A DNA stretch of 11,260 nucleotides. It comes from JAYWFX01 sp043778575 (GTDB lineage Bacteria; Patescibacteriota; JACMRA01). The notes under the pieces were generated by a model. It made no database searches. It saw only the letters and a program-made list of their open reading frames with translations, and was not told the origin of the DNA. Positions 1 through 7,384 of this stretch are shown here, piece by piece; position 1 is the stretch's first letter; every line of letters starts with the position of its first letter. The position numbers and the translations under genes were made by a program. The DNA lies in contig JAYWFX010000024.1 of the NCBI GenBank assembly GCA_043778575.1, positions 1-11,260 of the forward strand, written 5' to 3'.

Positions 1-2
1 TC

Positions 3-905
3 CTAAATACTATTATATCCACAGATAAACCCGACCAGATTCATGTTCATACACGTTTTTCTATGACGACGCTATTTGGTGTTTTGGTTGCAAAGAGGTA
101 CAGGATTCCTGTGATTGAATTTGAGCACTTGTCTAGTTTTGTGAGTGGTGAATCATGGTTTGTAAATACTGCTAGCTGGTTGTGGGATCAGACTATCAGT
201 AGGCTCACCTTTGCACTGGCTGACAGGGTCGTATGTGTCAGTCAATCTACTCGTAAGTTTGTGTGTATGCAGCTCGGGTCAGATCTTCGAAAGACATTTG
301 TGGTGGAAAATGGATGCAATATAGCACCACTGCGGGAGTCTTTTGATGATAGATTTGAAAACACAATAGACAAGCCAGTGATATTTTTTGCTGCTCGTTT
401 TGTCCCTCTCAAAAACCCACTATTGACCTTGGAAACTATGAGACTCTTAGATCGTCGTGGTGTAGATTTTACTGTGTTGATGGCTGGTAGTGGAAAACTA
501 GATTCAGAGATCAAAGACTTTGTATACAAAAATCAGCTAGACTCAAAGATCAAACTCCTCGGCAGGCTCTCACATTACCAAATCCAAGAGTATTTACAAT
601 GCAGTCATATTTTTATGAATATATCTCAGCTAGAGGGTTTACCCGGTGGAGTTATGGAAGCAGTTTTGAGTAATAATCTATGCCTAGTTAGCAATGTAGG
701 CGGAAACAACGATGTAGTGACTGTGCCAGAACTCTTGGTGGATAAACAAAACATGAATTTTCAAGATATGGCTGACAGACTGGAATACATCATAAACCAT
801 CTGAAAGAAATCTCTCACAATGCTCAACAAGACAAAGACAGACTCACTCAAAACACTTGGACAAACTCGATGAAAAAACTTGCACAGGTGTTAAATGTGC
901 TATAA
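3..905 (+). CDS. Glycosyltransferase family 4 (GT-B fold), 5' end missing
   Basis: The protein probably moves a sugar from an activated donor onto a surface glycan or lipid-linked acceptor at the cytoplasmic face of the membrane; the substrate cannot be read from sequence. An ATG lies at 63, but the frame is open back to base 3 and the 20 residues before that ATG read as family sequence (DQIHVHTRFS, compare the usual D-x-I-H-x-H). The gene therefore starts outside the window. Numbering from the ATG at 63: a VENGC motif at 81-85 (family V-x-N-G), the RFVPLKN donor-domain motif at 112-118, and the E-x7-E signature E191-GLPGGVM-E199 followed by GG at 213-214. The C-terminal Rossmann domain is complete and the gene ends in TAA at 903-905. 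The last bases form part of the promoter of the next gene. The family call is firm; donor and acceptor are unknown. Confidence 0.9.
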   Translation, partial: LNTIISTDKPDQIHVHTRFSMTTLFGVLVAKRYRIPVIEFEHLSSFVSGESWFVNTASWLWDQTISRLTFALADRVVCVSQSTRKFVCMQLGSDLRKTFVVENGCNIAPLRESFDDRFENTIDKPVIFFAARFVPLKNPLLTLETMRLLDRRGVDFTVLMAGSGKLDSEIKDFVYKNQLDSKIKLLGRLSHYQIQEYLQCSHIFMNISQLEGLPGGVMEAVLSNNLCLVSNVGGNNDVVTVPELLVDKQNMNFQDMADRLEYIINHLKEISHNAQQDKDRLTQNTWTNSMKKLAQVLNVL

Positions 906-906
906 T
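880..906 (+). promoter_or_regulatory. Promoter with extended -10 for the GT2 gene, built over the previous stop codon
   Basis: TTGCAC (880-885) and TATAAT (901-906) are separated by 15 bases. The -10 is a perfect consensus preceded by TGC (898-900), an extended -10. The TAA stop of the upstream glycosyltransferase is inside the -10 hexamer. Transcription would start near 912-914, downstream of the possible ATG at 895, which favours the ATG at 976 for the next gene. The short spacer is compensated by the TGn element (inference). Confidence 0.55.
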
Positions 907-975
907 ATAGTAGTAGTATACTGGCTACAAAGTCGAAAAGACTCCAGAAAAAAACAAAAAACTCTAAAACAAAAT

Positions 976-1734
976 ATGATTGCAAATAAAAAAATTACGG
1001 TCTGTATGCCGTGTAGAAACGAAAGTAATCATTTAGTTGAGGTGGTCGATGCTATCCCTGATTATGTTGATGAGATTATAGTTGTCAGCAATAAATCCAC
1101 AGATGACACCGTAAGAGTAGCTAAGCAACTCAAAGTAACTGTGATTGAAGACGACCGCACACTCAATGGTATTGGATATGGATTTGCTTATCAATCTGGG
1201 ATCCACGCAGCCACTGGAGACTATATTGTTTGCGTCGATGCTGACGGCACCTATCCAGTAGAAAAAATTGCTGAAATCATAGAGTATATGGAAAACAAAG
1301 GTGTAGATTTTATCTCAGGTGCTCGCTATCCAGTGGACAAAAACACCAACAAAATTCCCTTCAAACTCAAACTTGGTGTGCAGGTTCTCAATATGGAGGT
1401 AAAGATTTTATACAATATTGATTTGCATGACACGCTTTCGGGTATGTGGTTATTTAAAAAAGAAATTATACCGTTGTTGGGTATCCAATCGAACCGCTGG
1501 AGTGGGGACTGGAATGGTAGCCCGCAAATCAAAATCAATGCTGCTAGGAATCCAAAAATCAAATTTGAAGAATATCACATCACACAAAGCGTGCGGCTAG
1601 GCGAGAGCAAGCAAAACTATTTTAAAACAGGATTCGGTCATCTCTTTTGGATTTTTTTGTATAGGTTCGGTATGAGCAACTCGTCTAAAATGGACGTCAC
1701 TGAGGTACCGTTAGATTTGCATGTAGGAAAATAA
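976..1734 (+). CDS. Glycosyltransferase family 2, polyprenyl-phosphate sugar transferase-like
   Basis: A 252-residue GT-A enzyme that probably transfers a sugar from a nucleotide donor to a polyprenyl-phosphate or glycan acceptor at the membrane. Visible motifs are PCRNE at 12-16, STDDT at 41-45, the metal- and donor-binding D88-A-D90, GARYP at 116-120, and R217-L-G-E-S-K222. The last matches the R-x-G-x-S-K signature of dolichyl-phosphate mannose synthase-like enzymes. No C-terminal multi-helix membrane domain is present, so it is a stand-alone catalytic domain. An in-frame ATG at 895 would add 27 residues (MCYNIVVVYW onward) that do not resemble the family and lie upstream of the predicted transcription start, so 976 was chosen. 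The leader before 976 is A-rich and lacks a Shine-Dalgarno sequence. It probably works with the upstream GT4 enzyme. The donor sugar is unknown. Confidence 0.88.
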   Translation: MIANKKITVCMPCRNESNHLVEVVDAIPDYVDEIIVVSNKSTDDTVRVAKQLKVTVIEDDRTLNGIGYGFAYQSGIHAATGDYIVCVDADGTYPVEKIAEIIEYMENKGVDFISGARYPVDKNTNKIPFKLKLGVQVLNMEVKILYNIDLHDTLSGMWLFKKEIIPLLGIQSNRWSGDWNGSPQIKINAARNPKIKFEEYHITQSVRLGESKQNYFKTGFGHLFWIFLYRFGMSNSSKMDVTEVPLDLHVGK

Positions 1735-1749
1735 AGATTCTGACTTTAT
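1731..1749 (+). terminator. Weak AT hairpin overlapping the GT2 stop codon
   Basis: ATAAAG (1731-1736) and CTTTAT (1744-1749) can form a 6-bp stem with a 7-base loop that includes the TAA stop. There is no G+C-rich stem and no real T-run after it, so termination here is only possible. It may instead serve as a 3'-end stabilising hairpin. Confidence 0.2.
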
Positions 1750-1762
1750 AGCTTATCTCTCC

Positions 1763-1792
1763 TTGATTAATTATCACTAGTTTGGGTACAAA
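1763..1792 (+). promoter_or_regulatory. Promoter of the large surface-protein gene, leaderless spacing
   Basis: TTGATT (1763-1768), an 18-base spacer and TACAAA (1787-1792) are followed after only six bases by the ATG at 1799. A start site 6-7 bases past the -10 would coincide with the start codon. No Shine-Dalgarno sequence precedes it. The hexamers match consensus only partly. Confidence 0.45.
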
Positions 1793-1798
1793 TAAATT

Positions 1799-4756
1799 AT
1801 GATCAAAAAGTGGTTGTACATTCGCATCTATCTGTTTACAGCATTACTTAAAAACATCTTTCGTTCGTCTCCAAAACGTAGAATTGTCTATATTTATACT
1901 CTCATTTTCTTGGTAATGATCGGATTGCTGGGTTACGCAAACTTGAATAATACTGTAGTGCTAAAACCCTTTACTGCTACGCCATTTACTCGTGATGCCT
2001 TGACGTGGCAGGATGACTTTGTTGACAACAATCACTATAGTCGCACCTCAAGCAGGCATCTGTTTCACAACTTTGATCATCTAGAATTTGACACTGGAGA
2101 TAATCAAATTGATTCTGAGTGTATTAGCCTAGATTCCCCTCGTGGAACTGTTTTTAAAAAATGGAAGTTTATCGATCTCAGACTCCTCAACTCTGACTCT
2201 ATGACTGATAAAAAACTACAAATAACCGATTGTAGTGGAAAAGAACTACTCAGTTTTAACAAGATCATTGATGGAATAAACTCATTTGATATTGAGCAAA
2301 TTGATTCTGAAAATCAAAGTATTATGCTACACTTCAGTGGCAAGACCAGCTCTATCCAAAACATATTCCCATTCCGCAGATTGAAAATGGATTTTTGGCG
2401 TGTAGTCGGATCCAGTGGCGGTACTCAAACTTTATCAATTAATTCAGAGACCGAAATAGTCAAAAGCAACGAAAAACTTATTTACAACATAAAGATCGCC
2501 TCGCACGCAGCAACTCTTAAAAACCTCAATCTCATAGTAGATCTACAAAAAGGATACGCAGATGGAACCACTATAGACATCCAACCAGCTAACAATCTAG
2601 AGTCATTTCGTAGTGTATCTATTGTCGAGGCGAGTGTAGGCCCTCGTGGTGAAAAAGCTGAAATATTTGCTAATCCAATACCAAAAATTGTCTATGCTCT
2701 ACAAAATATGAACCCAGACGAGGAGGCGACTTTTCAAATGGTACTCAAAGTAGATGATGGTTTTGTAGATAAGGAGCGACTGATAGTTAGTGCTGAATTG
2801 GATTATGGTTCTCAGCCTCGAGATGATATACAAACCTATAAGCCTCAACGGTCCGATAAGCTACTGTTTGACAAACGAAATCGATCTATCTCGACTGCAA
2901 AATCTGTCACAATCCACAGTCAAACACTTCCAAACATCATCCCATATGACCGTTATAGTAATCTGGGCAAAGAGGCAACTAATCTGTGGACTATGTTTTT
3001 TATTGATGATAAACTGAGAGATGACACCAAAGCCAACCATTCCGATCATCTAGGTTTCAATGTGCGTGTAGATTTGGGGATAGGTTCCTGTAAGCCAATA
3101 TTTAGAAAAGCTGAGCTCAGTAAGCTCCTCGACAATGACAATTTTGATTCTCTGGATAGTGACCCTAAAAATGATTACGAGATTGTTCATATACCAGAGG
3201 CTAACAAAGAGCTGACCAGTGTAGACTATTTTGAAGTACGTTTCAAACGGTGGGTGTTTGGAAATATTTATCGTGGTATGGTTATCAGATACGATATTGA
3301 GGGTAGTCAAAGCTGCAAAAACGGTACTGATATGCAGTTTGTGGCTCGAGGTTTTGGAAGTGAAAAAAGTCTACCTGACTCAGTCAAAACATACAATCAA
3401 ACCACAAAAATCACTCATAAAATCACTGAGGAAACTTGCGGCTATCAAAATTTTCAGAGTCGAGATGTGATTCGAATAGATCAAACACTTTTCAAATCCG
3501 ATGGTGATTATTGGCCAGAGTGGCGAATAGGAAAGGAGGCAAATTGCTACAATATAGACAAAGACACCGAAAAAGGATTGCCAGAAACACCAGAGTCAAA
3601 AGGTGGAATCATGGGATCGTTGGCACCGGGGGAGTACTTTATGACGACATATTGGATGAATGAACAGTATCGATCCTACACCAAAGAGCTGGATTGGTTT
3701 TATCTGGTTTATGAACTGCCAGAGGGTACAGCGTATCGTGGAAATCATACAGATTTATCTATTCGTCAAAATGGAAACTACTATGAGTCACGGCAGTTTG
3801 ATCTGTTTGATTTGTCTCAAAAGGACTCTCTCACAGAAATATACAAAGCTGATCTCAATGACGCACAAGTGCCAGATGCCGCAGGTTTTGATAAAAATAA
3901 TATGACTAAAAATGGCTGGTTTGAGAGTATTCCAGACAAAACCCCACTCAATCCCGAAGATAATATACGCAACCCAAACTCCTCGCTCTACTTTCGCAAA
4001 GGACAACGGCAGGCAATCATGATTCGCACCAAAAATTTAAAACCAGCGTGGAAGCGTGACTTTTTTCTACCAAATGTGATTATGCAGGTCTGTAACGGCG
4101 ATCAGAGTTGTCAGCCTCCAGTGCTCGGTTCTACGTTTGTAGCAAACAAGATGAAAGCCTATAGCCAACACCAAGAAACTTGTAAATTCTGTGGTCAAAG
4201 TAATTTTGGTACTGTTCGAGTAGAGGAAAAGTCCTTTCCCCAAGTGTATTTAGATGTGGATAAACAGCAGGCAAACCCCGGTCAGCGAATCAGTCTCAAC
4301 CTAACGCCTGAAAACAATATTATGGCGAGTAAGCCCGTCGATGGCGTATACGAAATTGATCTAACGAGCTCAAAGTCGTTTGTGGATTTCAGTGCTGTTG
4401 AGGGTAGGGTAAGCTGTGAGGGGTGTGATATGCCTCGTGACTGTCGTATTTCTGATATCGTGTTTTTACCGCCTACTGAATCTGATCCAAAAGCCCGCTG
4501 GGATCTATCTAAAGCTCCAAATTGTAGACCAAATCGAGGTTGGGGAAAAGTTTTTCCAGAGAATTTATGTCATGATAGTTATCATCCAAATTTTACCTTT
4601 AATCTCGTTCTATTCACTAAAAAAGATACTCCACCCAATTCAGTTTTGGAGGTAAAATCGCGAGTAATCCCTACAAACGCCACCAACATATCTCAATGGT
4701 CAGAAAATCACTATAGTGAGACACAAAAGGTTTTGATTAAACCACCTACTATTTAG
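1799..4756 (+). CDS. Large single-anchor extracytoplasmic surface protein
   Basis: A 985-residue protein of unrecognised family. Residues 1-28 are strongly basic and one hydrophobic segment spans about 29-46. This predicts an N-in anchor with about 940 residues outside the membrane and no cleaved signal peptide. Residues about 60-190 are beta-rich and could be a lectin-like or jelly-roll module. Residues about 209-334 look like a DUF11-type Ig-like domain (EKLIYNIKIA, then a conserved-spacing hydrophobic strand pattern). A second such module may lie at about 813-985 (ANPGQRISLNLTPEN). The middle (about 350-790) is unknown. There are 15 cysteines, many paired closely (CKFC near 796, SCEGC, CNGDQSC), suggesting disulfides outside the cell. 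It follows two glycosyltransferases but has its own promoter. A role in adhesion or the envelope is inference only. The stop is TAG. Confidence 0.8.
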   Translation: MIKKWLYIRIYLFTALLKNIFRSSPKRRIVYIYTLIFLVMIGLLGYANLNNTVVLKPFTATPFTRDALTWQDDFVDNNHYSRTSSRHLFHNFDHLEFDTGDNQIDSECISLDSPRGTVFKKWKFIDLRLLNSDSMTDKKLQITDCSGKELLSFNKIIDGINSFDIEQIDSENQSIMLHFSGKTSSIQNIFPFRRLKMDFWRVVGSSGGTQTLSINSETEIVKSNEKLIYNIKIASHAATLKNLNLIVDLQKGYADGTTIDIQPANNLESFRSVSIVEASVGPRGEKAEIFANPIPKIVYALQNMNPDEEATFQMVLKVDDGFVDKERLIVSAELDYGSQPRDDIQTYKPQRSDKLLFDKRNRSISTAKSVTIHSQTLPNIIPYDRYSNLGKEATNLWTMFFIDDKLRDDTKANHSDHLGFNVRVDLGIGSCKPIFRKAELSKLLDNDNFDSLDSDPKNDYEIVHIPEANKELTSVDYFEVRFKRWVFGNIYRGMVIRYDIEGSQSCKNGTDMQFVARGFGSEKSLPDSVKTYNQTTKITHKITEETCGYQNFQSRDVIRIDQTLFKSDGDYWPEWRIGKEANCYNIDKDTEKGLPETPESKGGIMGSLAPGEYFMTTYWMNEQYRSYTKELDWFYLVYELPEGTAYRGNHTDLSIRQNGNYYESRQFDLFDLSQKDSLTEIYKADLNDAQVPDAAGFDKNNMTKNGWFESIPDKTPLNPEDNIRNPNSSLYFRKGQRQAIMIRTKNLKPAWKRDFFLPNVIMQVCNGDQSCQPPVLGSTFVANKMKAYSQHQETCKFCGQSNFGTVRVEEKSFPQVYLDVDKQQANPGQRISLNLTPENNIMASKPVDGVYEIDLTSSKSFVDFSAVEGRVSCEGCDMPRDCRISDIVFLPPTESDPKARWDLSKAPNCRPNRGWGKVFPENLCHDSYHPNFTFNLVLFTKKDTPPNSVLEVKSRVIPTNATNISQWSENHYSETQKVLIKPPTI

Positions 4757-4767
4757 TTATTCGAAGT

Positions 4768-5475
4768 TTAGAGCTTAGTTCTATCAAAAATACTAACAAT
4801 TTTAGCAAACAAAAACTCGATGTGAAAGACTGCGATGGTCAGAATATTGAGACCGATGATATGATATGGTTCATTTGGTAGAAAATCCATTGGGCTAGGA
4901 CTCCTGGTTTTGTGTATGAGATAGAGGTAATTTGCTTCACCTCCAATGAGCTTGTTGATACCATAAACCACTATCATATATGCAAATAGTATGCCAAATG
5001 CCTGCCAGAGATTCTTGTAGGAGATAGAAAGTTTACGAACCCATAATAAAAACAACGTACCAAAAACTATACACAGGTGACTCACAAAAAACTCTATAAA
5101 ATGAAGCTTGGGAAAGTTGTCGTCGCGACCAATATCTGGAGCTAAAATTGCTAGCAAGGCTGATATTGGAGACCAGTATATAGTTACTCTGCTGAGAAAA
5201 TCTTTTTTGCTAAAAATACTCAATACGACCATAAAAGCTGTGATATTGCAGAGGTGAAGCGGTAACAGTCTCTGAACATCAAAACTACCAGTAACCACAT
5301 AGACTATATTCATAACCACTATCTGAACTGCCAATATACCGCCGATTGTGTATCCAAGTCGCTCTTGGTTTTTATCAGATAGTCGACTCCCTAAAAACAC
5401 TCCTATTACACCCAGAATTAATACCATAATTACCACCAAGTGTGTGCCCTGAAAGAGCAGAAAATCTCCAAACAT
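4768..5475 (-). CDS. YwaF / TIGR02206-like seven-helix integral membrane protein
   Basis: A 235-residue, very hydrophobic protein with about seven membrane segments (roughly 11-29, 43-62, 72-88, 98-112, 128-146, 157-175, 204-226). Family hallmarks are LPLHLCN at 71-77, a conserved APD at 112-114 at the end of a helix, and GEANYLYL at 179-186, like the G-x-N-Y segment of Bacillus YwaF and the TP0381 family. The family has no settled biochemical role, so none is assigned. The length matches the family. The start ATG at 5473-5475 lies immediately after its promoter, with no Shine-Dalgarno sequence. The 3' end converges on the large surface-protein gene with 11 bases between stops and no obvious terminator. 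No operon partner is seen. Confidence 0.82.
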   Translation of the reverse strand: MFGDFLLFQGTHLVVIMVLILGVIGVFLGSRLSDKNQERLGYTIGGILAVQIVVMNIVYVVTGSFDVQRLLPLHLCNITAFMVVLSIFSKKDFLSRVTIYWSPISALLAILAPDIGRDDNFPKLHFIEFFVSHLCIVFGTLFLLWVRKLSISYKNLWQAFGILFAYMIVVYGINKLIGGEANYLYLIHKTRSPSPMDFLPNEPYHIIGLNILTIAVFHIEFLFAKIVSIFDRTKL

Positions 5476-5482
5476 AGTACCG

Positions 5483-5513
5483 ATAATATGGCATAAAACC
5501 TGATTTTGGTCAA
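5483..5513 (-). promoter_or_regulatory. Promoter of the YwaF-like gene, leaderless spacing
   Basis: Read on the minus strand, TTGACC (5508-5513) is followed by TATTAT (5483-5488) after 19 bases, with seven bases to the ATG. An overlapping alternative is CATATT (5485-5490) with an upstream TGC and a 17-base spacer, nine bases from the ATG. Either choice puts the transcript start within about three bases of the start codon. Confidence 0.55.
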
Positions 5514-5536
5514 AACAAACATCCCCCCACTATGCA

Positions 5537-5565
5537 TTGACACTAATCAAATTTCATGATGTGAT
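5537..5565 (+). promoter_or_regulatory. Promoter of the DEAD-box helicase gene, leaderless spacing
   Basis: A perfect TTGACA (5537-5542) is followed by a 17-base spacer ending in TGA (extended -10) and then TGTGAT (5560-5565). Eight bases separate it from the ATG at 5574, so the transcript would start about one base before the start codon. An inverted repeat CATGA (5555-5559) / TCATG (5572-5576) brackets the -10 and start codon. Confidence 0.6.
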
Positions 5566-5573
5566 GATTATTC

Positions 5574-7361
5574 ATGCCCAATAGTCGACCAACACACTCC
5601 AGCCCAAGACGCAAAGATTCAGGACGAAATTCAACAAACAGCAGACCAAGTAGTAGACCAAACAGTTCCGCTTCTTCGTATTCATCTAGTGGATCGACGC
5701 GTACTGGCTCACCGCGAACAGGAGCTCGATCAACAGGCGGCAGAACTAGCACTACGCCTCGATACGCTAGACCAAGCACGACATCCAGACCAAAGCCATT
5801 TGAATCCAGAGAAGAGCGAACAGCCCGATACTCCCCATCTAAAAAATATCAATCCTCAGAATCATCAGAGTCTTCTAGTTATGAATCAAGATCATCTGGC
5901 CCTTTAAAACCTAAACCAAAGAAATTTGGTCGTACCTCATCTCCAGCTTGGAAAGCCTCAAAACGTAGCTCAACAACCAGTCCAGTAAAGAGTTATACCG
6001 CCAATCGAGGCACTAAAAAAATATCACCTAGAACTCAGTCTGATAGAGATTTTGACGAGTCTGGATTCAACACCGAGCGTAGACCAAAGCGTGAACCAAT
6101 TCAGCGACAAAAGAGTTTTGACAGATCGCCTCGAGAAAGACCAGCCCAAGAAAGATCATCAATCTCACGACTAAACGATTTGAAATTAGAAAAACCAGCA
6201 CGTACATTGCCTAGCAGAACTCGGGAACCAAAGCCAAGCAACAAACAAAAAACCATGGAGCCAGACTTTGATTTATTTGTGAAAAAGGCTAAACCAGTCA
6301 AAATGGAAAGTTATACAGCCAAAAAAACTTTTGCAGAGCATGGTCTCCATAGATCTATTATTCAGGCATTGGATGAAAAAAGCTATATCAATCCAACCCC
6401 AATCCAAGATCAGGCTATTCCTCACCTCCTCGAGGGTAGAGATATCATCGGAATAGCAAATACAGGCACGGGGAAAACTGCAGCTTTTGTCCTTCCACTT
6501 ATCCACAAACTCCTCAACGGTAGTGAAAATCGTGTTTTGATACTAGCCCCAACACGTGAACTCGCCATGCAAATCGAGCAGGAGATCAAGGATTTTAGCT
6601 ACAAGACTTTTATTTCATCGGTATTGATAGTCGGTGGTGTGTCGGTAAAACCACAAATTGCCTCATTAAAAAAGGAAAAACACTTTATAGTGGGTACGCC
6701 GGGGAGGGTTTTGGATCTGGTAAAACAGGGCTCTATCAAGCTCCAAACCATTAATACTGTAGTTTTGGACGAGATGGATAGGATGCTCGACATGGGCTTT
6801 GTCAAAGATATCAAAAACATTTTATCACTGGCTCACAAAAAGAAACAACTTCTATTTTTCTCAGCTACCCTAGGCAAAGAAATCGAAAAAATTGCCAACG
6901 AACTCCTATACAATCCTGTTCATGTATCGGTAAAATCTGGACAAACAACTGACAATGTAGAGCAAGACGTAATTCGATATAGAGCTAGCGACAACAAAAT
7001 TGATATTTTAGCCAAACAACTTCAAAACCCTGATGTCACCAAAGCGCTTATCTTTGAAAACACCAAGCACGGAGTGGATAAAATCCAAAAGAATCTAAAA
7101 ATTCTCGGTATCGAATCAGTGGCAATTCATGGCAACAAAAATCAAAGCCAACGTAATAGAGCGTTGGACGCCTTTAAAGAGGGTTCAGTAAATGTGTTGA
7201 TTGCTTCAAATGTAGCTGCTAGAGGACTAGATATTCCTGAGGTTTCACACGTCTACAACTATAGTTTGCCACAGAGTAGAGAGGATTACGTCCATAGAAT
7301 TGGTAGGACAGGGCGAGCTGGAAACACAGGATACGCTTATACATTTGTAGAGGAAAAATAA
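5574..7361 (+). CDS. DEAD-box ATP-dependent RNA helicase with long disordered N-terminal extension
   Basis: This enzyme unwinds or remodels RNA using ATP, probably in ribosome assembly or mRNA turnover in the cytoplasm. The 595 residues split into a disordered, positively charged Ser/Arg/Pro/Thr-rich region (1 to about 240) and a complete two-RecA core. Core motifs are the Q motif PTPIQ 274-278, motif I ANTGTGKT 295-302, Ia APTREL 325-330, Ib TPGR 375-378, II DEMD 399-402, III SAT 430-432, IV IFENT 493-497, V ARGLD 549-553 and VI HRIGRTGR 574-581. Two things are odd. Motif II reads DEMD instead of DEAD, leaving the catalytic D-E and final D intact. The protein also stops only 14 residues after motif VI, so the usual basic tail is missing from the C-terminus and a low-complexity one sits at the front. 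The start fits the promoter. The core most resembles RhlE-type enzymes. Confidence 0.95.
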   Translation: MPNSRPTHSSPRRKDSGRNSTNSRPSSRPNSSASSYSSSGSTRTGSPRTGARSTGGRTSTTPRYARPSTTSRPKPFESREERTARYSPSKKYQSSESSESSSYESRSSGPLKPKPKKFGRTSSPAWKASKRSSTTSPVKSYTANRGTKKISPRTQSDRDFDESGFNTERRPKREPIQRQKSFDRSPRERPAQERSSISRLNDLKLEKPARTLPSRTREPKPSNKQKTMEPDFDLFVKKAKPVKMESYTAKKTFAEHGLHRSIIQALDEKSYINPTPIQDQAIPHLLEGRDIIGIANTGTGKTAAFVLPLIHKLLNGSENRVLILAPTRELAMQIEQEIKDFSYKTFISSVLIVGGVSVKPQIASLKKEKHFIVGTPGRVLDLVKQGSIKLQTINTVVLDEMDRMLDMGFVKDIKNILSLAHKKKQLLFFSATLGKEIEKIANELLYNPVHVSVKSGQTTDNVEQDVIRYRASDNKIDILAKQLQNPDVTKALIFENTKHGVDKIQKNLKILGIESVAIHGNKNQSQRNRALDAFKEGSVNVLIASNVAARGLDIPEVSHVYNYSLPQSREDYVHRIGRTGRAGNTGYAYTFVEEK

Positions 7362-7384
7362 TTAGATCCTTTAGGTTATTATTT
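7356..7384. terminator. AT-rich bidirectional hairpin spanning both convergent stop codons
   Basis: AAATAAT (7356-7362) pairs with ATTATTT (7378-7384), and CCT/AGG (7368-7370 / 7373-7375) can pair inside. The helicase TAA and most of the metallopeptidase stop lie in the stem arms. The stem is weak in G+C but has A/T tracts on both sides, so it could end transcripts from either direction. Confidence 0.4.

Noticed and set aside
3050..3310. Antisense and out-of-frame open stretches across the large surface-protein gene.
   Set aside because: They are shorter than the host gene, lack start signals and have no recognisable protein features.
5543..5779. An antisense open frame opposite the helicase N-terminus.
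   Set aside because: It is a mirror of the low-complexity coding sequence, with no promoter or start context of its own.
5560..5907. A second open frame (+1) inside the helicase N-terminal region, reading as a Gln/Asp-rich coiled-coil-like peptide with a GTG at 5689.
   Set aside because: It lacks an ATG and any ribosome-binding sequence, and it ends inside the region. The promoter spacing and the continuous link to the helicase core support the main frame. The peptide is a by-product of the biased Ser/Arg/Pro codons.
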